Assembly (NCBI RefSeq): GCF_025961205.1
Contig: NZ_JAOQNH010000002.1
Coordinates: forward strand, 1,172,208 to 1,236,207
Length of the DNA stretch: 64,000 bases
Direction of reading: 5' to 3'
Origin: Azospirillum fermentarium
Lineage (GTDB): Bacteria > Pseudomonadota > Alphaproteobacteria > Azospirillales > Azospirillaceae
Shown one piece after another: positions 62,463-64,000 of the stretch. The notes under the pieces were generated by a model that did no database searches, was not told where the DNA came from, and saw nothing but the letters and a program-made list of their open reading frames with translations. The position numbers and the translations under genes were made by a program. Position 1 is the stretch's first letter; the number at the start of each line of letters is the position of its first letter.

Positions 62463-63476
62463 TCAGTCCTTCATCTTCGGCAGGCGGGTGAAGTTGTGGT
62501 GTGCTTCGATGTAGCGGACGGTGCCCGACTTCGAGCGCATGATGACCGAATGGGTGCTGGCCCCGCCGGCGTAGCGGCGGACGCCCTTCAGCATGGCGCC
62601 GTCGGTGACGCCGGTGGCCGCGAACATCACGTCGCCCTTGGCCAGTTCCAGCATCGAATACTTCTTGTTCAGGTCGGTCACGCCCCACTTGGCGGCGCGG
62701 GCCTTTTCGTCGTCGTTGCGGAACAGCAGACGGCCCTGGAACTGACCGCCGATGCAGCGCAGCGCGGCGGCGGCCAGCACGCCTTCCGGCGCGCCGCCGG
62801 AACCGACGTACAGGTCGATGCCGGTGCCGAGCTGGCTGGTGGCGATCACGCCCGACACGTCGCCGTCGGAAATCAGCATGATGCGGGCACCCGCCTCACG
62901 CACCCGTGCGATCAGCTCGGCGTGGCGCGGACGGTCGAGGATGCAGACCAGCAGGTCCGACACGTCCACGTTCTTGGCCTTGGCCAGCGCCTTCAGGTTC
63001 GCCGCCGGGGTCTCGTCCAGATCGACGATGCCGTCGGGCAGGCCCGCACCCACCGCGATCTTGTCCATGTAGACGTCGGGGGCGTTCAGGAACCCGCCCT
63101 CTTCGGCCATGGCGATGACGGCCAGCGCGTTGGGGCCGCCCTTGGCGGTGATGGTGGTGCCTTCCAGCGGGTCCAGCGCGATATCGACGCGCGGGCCGCG
63201 GCCGATGCCGGCGCCGACCTTCTCACCGATGTAGAGCATCGGCGCCTCGTCGCGCTCGCCCTCACCGATCACCACGGTGCCGTCGATGTAGAGGGTGTTC
63301 AGCGCCTGACGCATGGCGTCAACGGCGGCCTGGTCGGCGGCCTTCTCGTCGCCGCGGCCCATCAGCAGCGACGCCGACAGGGCGGCGGCTTCGGTCACGC
63401 GCACGGCTTCCAGGGCCAGATTGCGGCCCATGCCGGACAGATCGACGTGAGGGGCGGTCACTTGAGAAGCAGACAT
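62463..63476 (-). CDS. glpX: Class II fructose-1,6-bisphosphatase
   Basis: A 337-residue GlpX-type phosphatase for gluconeogenesis and, where present, the Calvin cycle. Motifs are MGRGDEKAADQAAVDAMR (metal-binding), IDGTVVIGEGERDEAPMLYIGE, DIALDPLEGTTITAKG, and GGAPEGVLAAAALRCIGGQFQGRL. The length is that of E. coli GlpX. It lies 48 bases beyond hom on the same strand; this pair is frequent in alphaproteobacteria. Confidence 0.96.
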   Translation of the reverse strand: MSASQVTAPHVDLSGMGRNLALEAVRVTEAAALSASLLMGRGDEKAADQAAVDAMRQALNTLYIDGTVVIGEGERDEAPMLYIGEKVGAGIGRGPRVDIALDPLEGTTITAKGGPNALAVIAMAEEGGFLNAPDVYMDKIAVGAGLPDGIVDLDETPAANLKALAKAKNVDVSDLLVCILDRPRHAELIARVREAGARIMLISDGDVSGVIATSQLGTGIDLYVGSGGAPEGVLAAAALRCIGGQFQGRLLFRNDDEKARAAKWGVTDLNKKYSMLELAKGDVMFAATGVTDGAMLKGVRRYAGGASTHSVIMRSKSGTVRYIEAHHNFTRLPKMKD

Positions 63477-63524
63477 GGTGGTGTCCCCGGTTCTTTCGTT
63501 TTGATTTCGTACAGTCGGGTGTTT

Positions 63525-64000
63525 TTAAAACTGTTCGATGCGGATCATCCGCGGCGGCTCCAGCACCGCCGGCAGCCCGGCAATGGCCTGAAGCGCCTTT
63601 TGCATCGCCGCTTCGGTGGTCTCGTGGGTGGTGAGCACCACCGGCACCGCCTCGCCCGGCGAACGGCCGCGCTGGATGAAGGATTCCATCGACACGTTGT
63701 GGTCGCGCAGCAGCGCCGCCACGTCGGCGATCACACCGGGGCGGTCCACCACCATCAGGCGGAGGTAATAGGCGCCCTGGCGCCCCTCGACCGGCGACGT
63801 CTGCACCGGCTCCAGCCGGTTGGCGGGAATGCCGAAGGTGGGGGTGGTGCGCCCGCGGGCCACGTCGATCAGGTCGGCCACGACCGCCGAGGCCGTCGGC
63901 CCGGCACCGGCACCGCGCCCGACCAGCCACACCCGGTCGGCAAAGTCGGTCTGCGCCACCACGGCGTTGAACACGCCGTCCACCGTGGCGATGGGCGCTT
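63525..64000 (-). CDS. hom: Homoserine dehydrogenase, C-terminal part
   Basis: The gene continues past the right edge; the last 158 codons are visible. The end of the catalytic domain reads [43 protein letters not shown]. It is followed by a C-terminal ACT domain (YYLRLMVVDRPGVIADVAALLRDHNVSMESFIQRGR), which usually gives feedback inhibition by threonine. The enzyme makes homoserine from aspartate semialdehyde. Confidence 0.93.
   Translation of the reverse strand, partial: APIATVDGVFNAVVAQTDFADRVWLVGRGAGAGPTASAVVADLIDVARGRTTPTFGIPANRLEPVQTSPVEGRQGAYYLRLMVVDRPGVIADVAALLRDHNVSMESFIQRGRSPGEAVPVVLTTHETTEAAMQKALQAIAGLPAVLEPPRMIRIEQF

Overview
This window reads as a chromosomal segment of a high-G+C alphaproteobacterium, most likely Rhodospirillales (Azospirillum-like). 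The inference rests on strongly GC-biased third codon positions, the gene order pdxJ-acpS-lepB-rnc-era, sdhE-mfd, an EtfB-type lysine methyltransferase, an ETF-ubiquinone oxidoreductase, ubiA/ubiD, and an octaprenyl/ubiquinone-type respiratory setting. Genes are densely packed, with many 4-bp ATGA overlaps. I see no tRNA, rRNA, CRISPR array, transposase or integrase.

Layout. 1-8.0 kb: a truncated cytochrome c peroxidase, an RlmM-like rRNA methyltransferase, then TPR protein-ispE, moaB with an overlapping phosphotransferase, and a soluble lytic transglycosylase, all on the minus strand. 8.1-13.6 kb: family-4-type uracil-DNA glycosylase, divergent ETF-QO, an EAL phosphodiesterase, a LysE-type exporter, a cupin and a PaiB-like protein. 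13.6-17.3 kb: the core operon pdxJ-acpS-lepB-rnc-era. 17.5-23.4 kb: a secreted RTX-like repeat protein, pepA-holC, a REC-histidine kinase and a YchJ protein. 23.5-29.8 kb: an NMT1-type ABC transporter, GNAT, small proteins, panC and a DUF2189 membrane protein. 29.8-34.9 kb: a PLC-X-domain protein with C-terminal repeats, a MocR regulator, a DUF1192 protein, a quinone oxidoreductase and a lipoprotein. 35-43.8 kb: a MarR-FUSC efflux operon with a clear operator, an EamA exporter, ubiD, an EtfB-methyltransferase-like gene, a CHAP protein with repeat tail, rubrerythrin, GNAT and ubiA. 44-48.7 kb: a large sensor kinase, rsmE and gshA.

48.7-53.3 kb is the accessory part. It starts at the 3' end of gshA and holds an antitoxin gene broken by an in-frame amber codon, an intact HigB/HigA-type toxin-antitoxin pair, and a second, diverged copy of the last codons of gshA. 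After that comes a strikingly A+T-rich orphan RelA/SpoT-synthetase gene, an XRE regulator with palindromic operators, a small gene plus RHH-protein pair, and a MITE/REP-like inverted repeat. The two gshA ends look like the scar of an integrative event, and the contents (toxin-antitoxin, alarmone synthetase, regulators) look like a small defence/addiction islet.

53.4-57.4 kb returns to core genes (mfd with a TTG start, sdhE). 57.5-60.3 kb is a STAND-type NTPase with an N-terminal nuclease-like domain and five nearly identical 138-bp TPR units; its architecture resembles Avs-type antiphage sensors. 60.5-62.4 kb is an ankyrin lipoprotein ending in five 23-residue cysteine-pair repeats. The window closes with glpX and the C-terminal part of homoserine dehydrogenase (hom).

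The most promising leads are the gshA-bounded islet with the orphan alarmone synthetase, the STAND NTPase with homogenised TPR repeats, and the two cell-envelope proteins with unusual repeat tails (CHAP with P-x-[RH]-K-P; ankyrin lipoprotein with Cys pairs).
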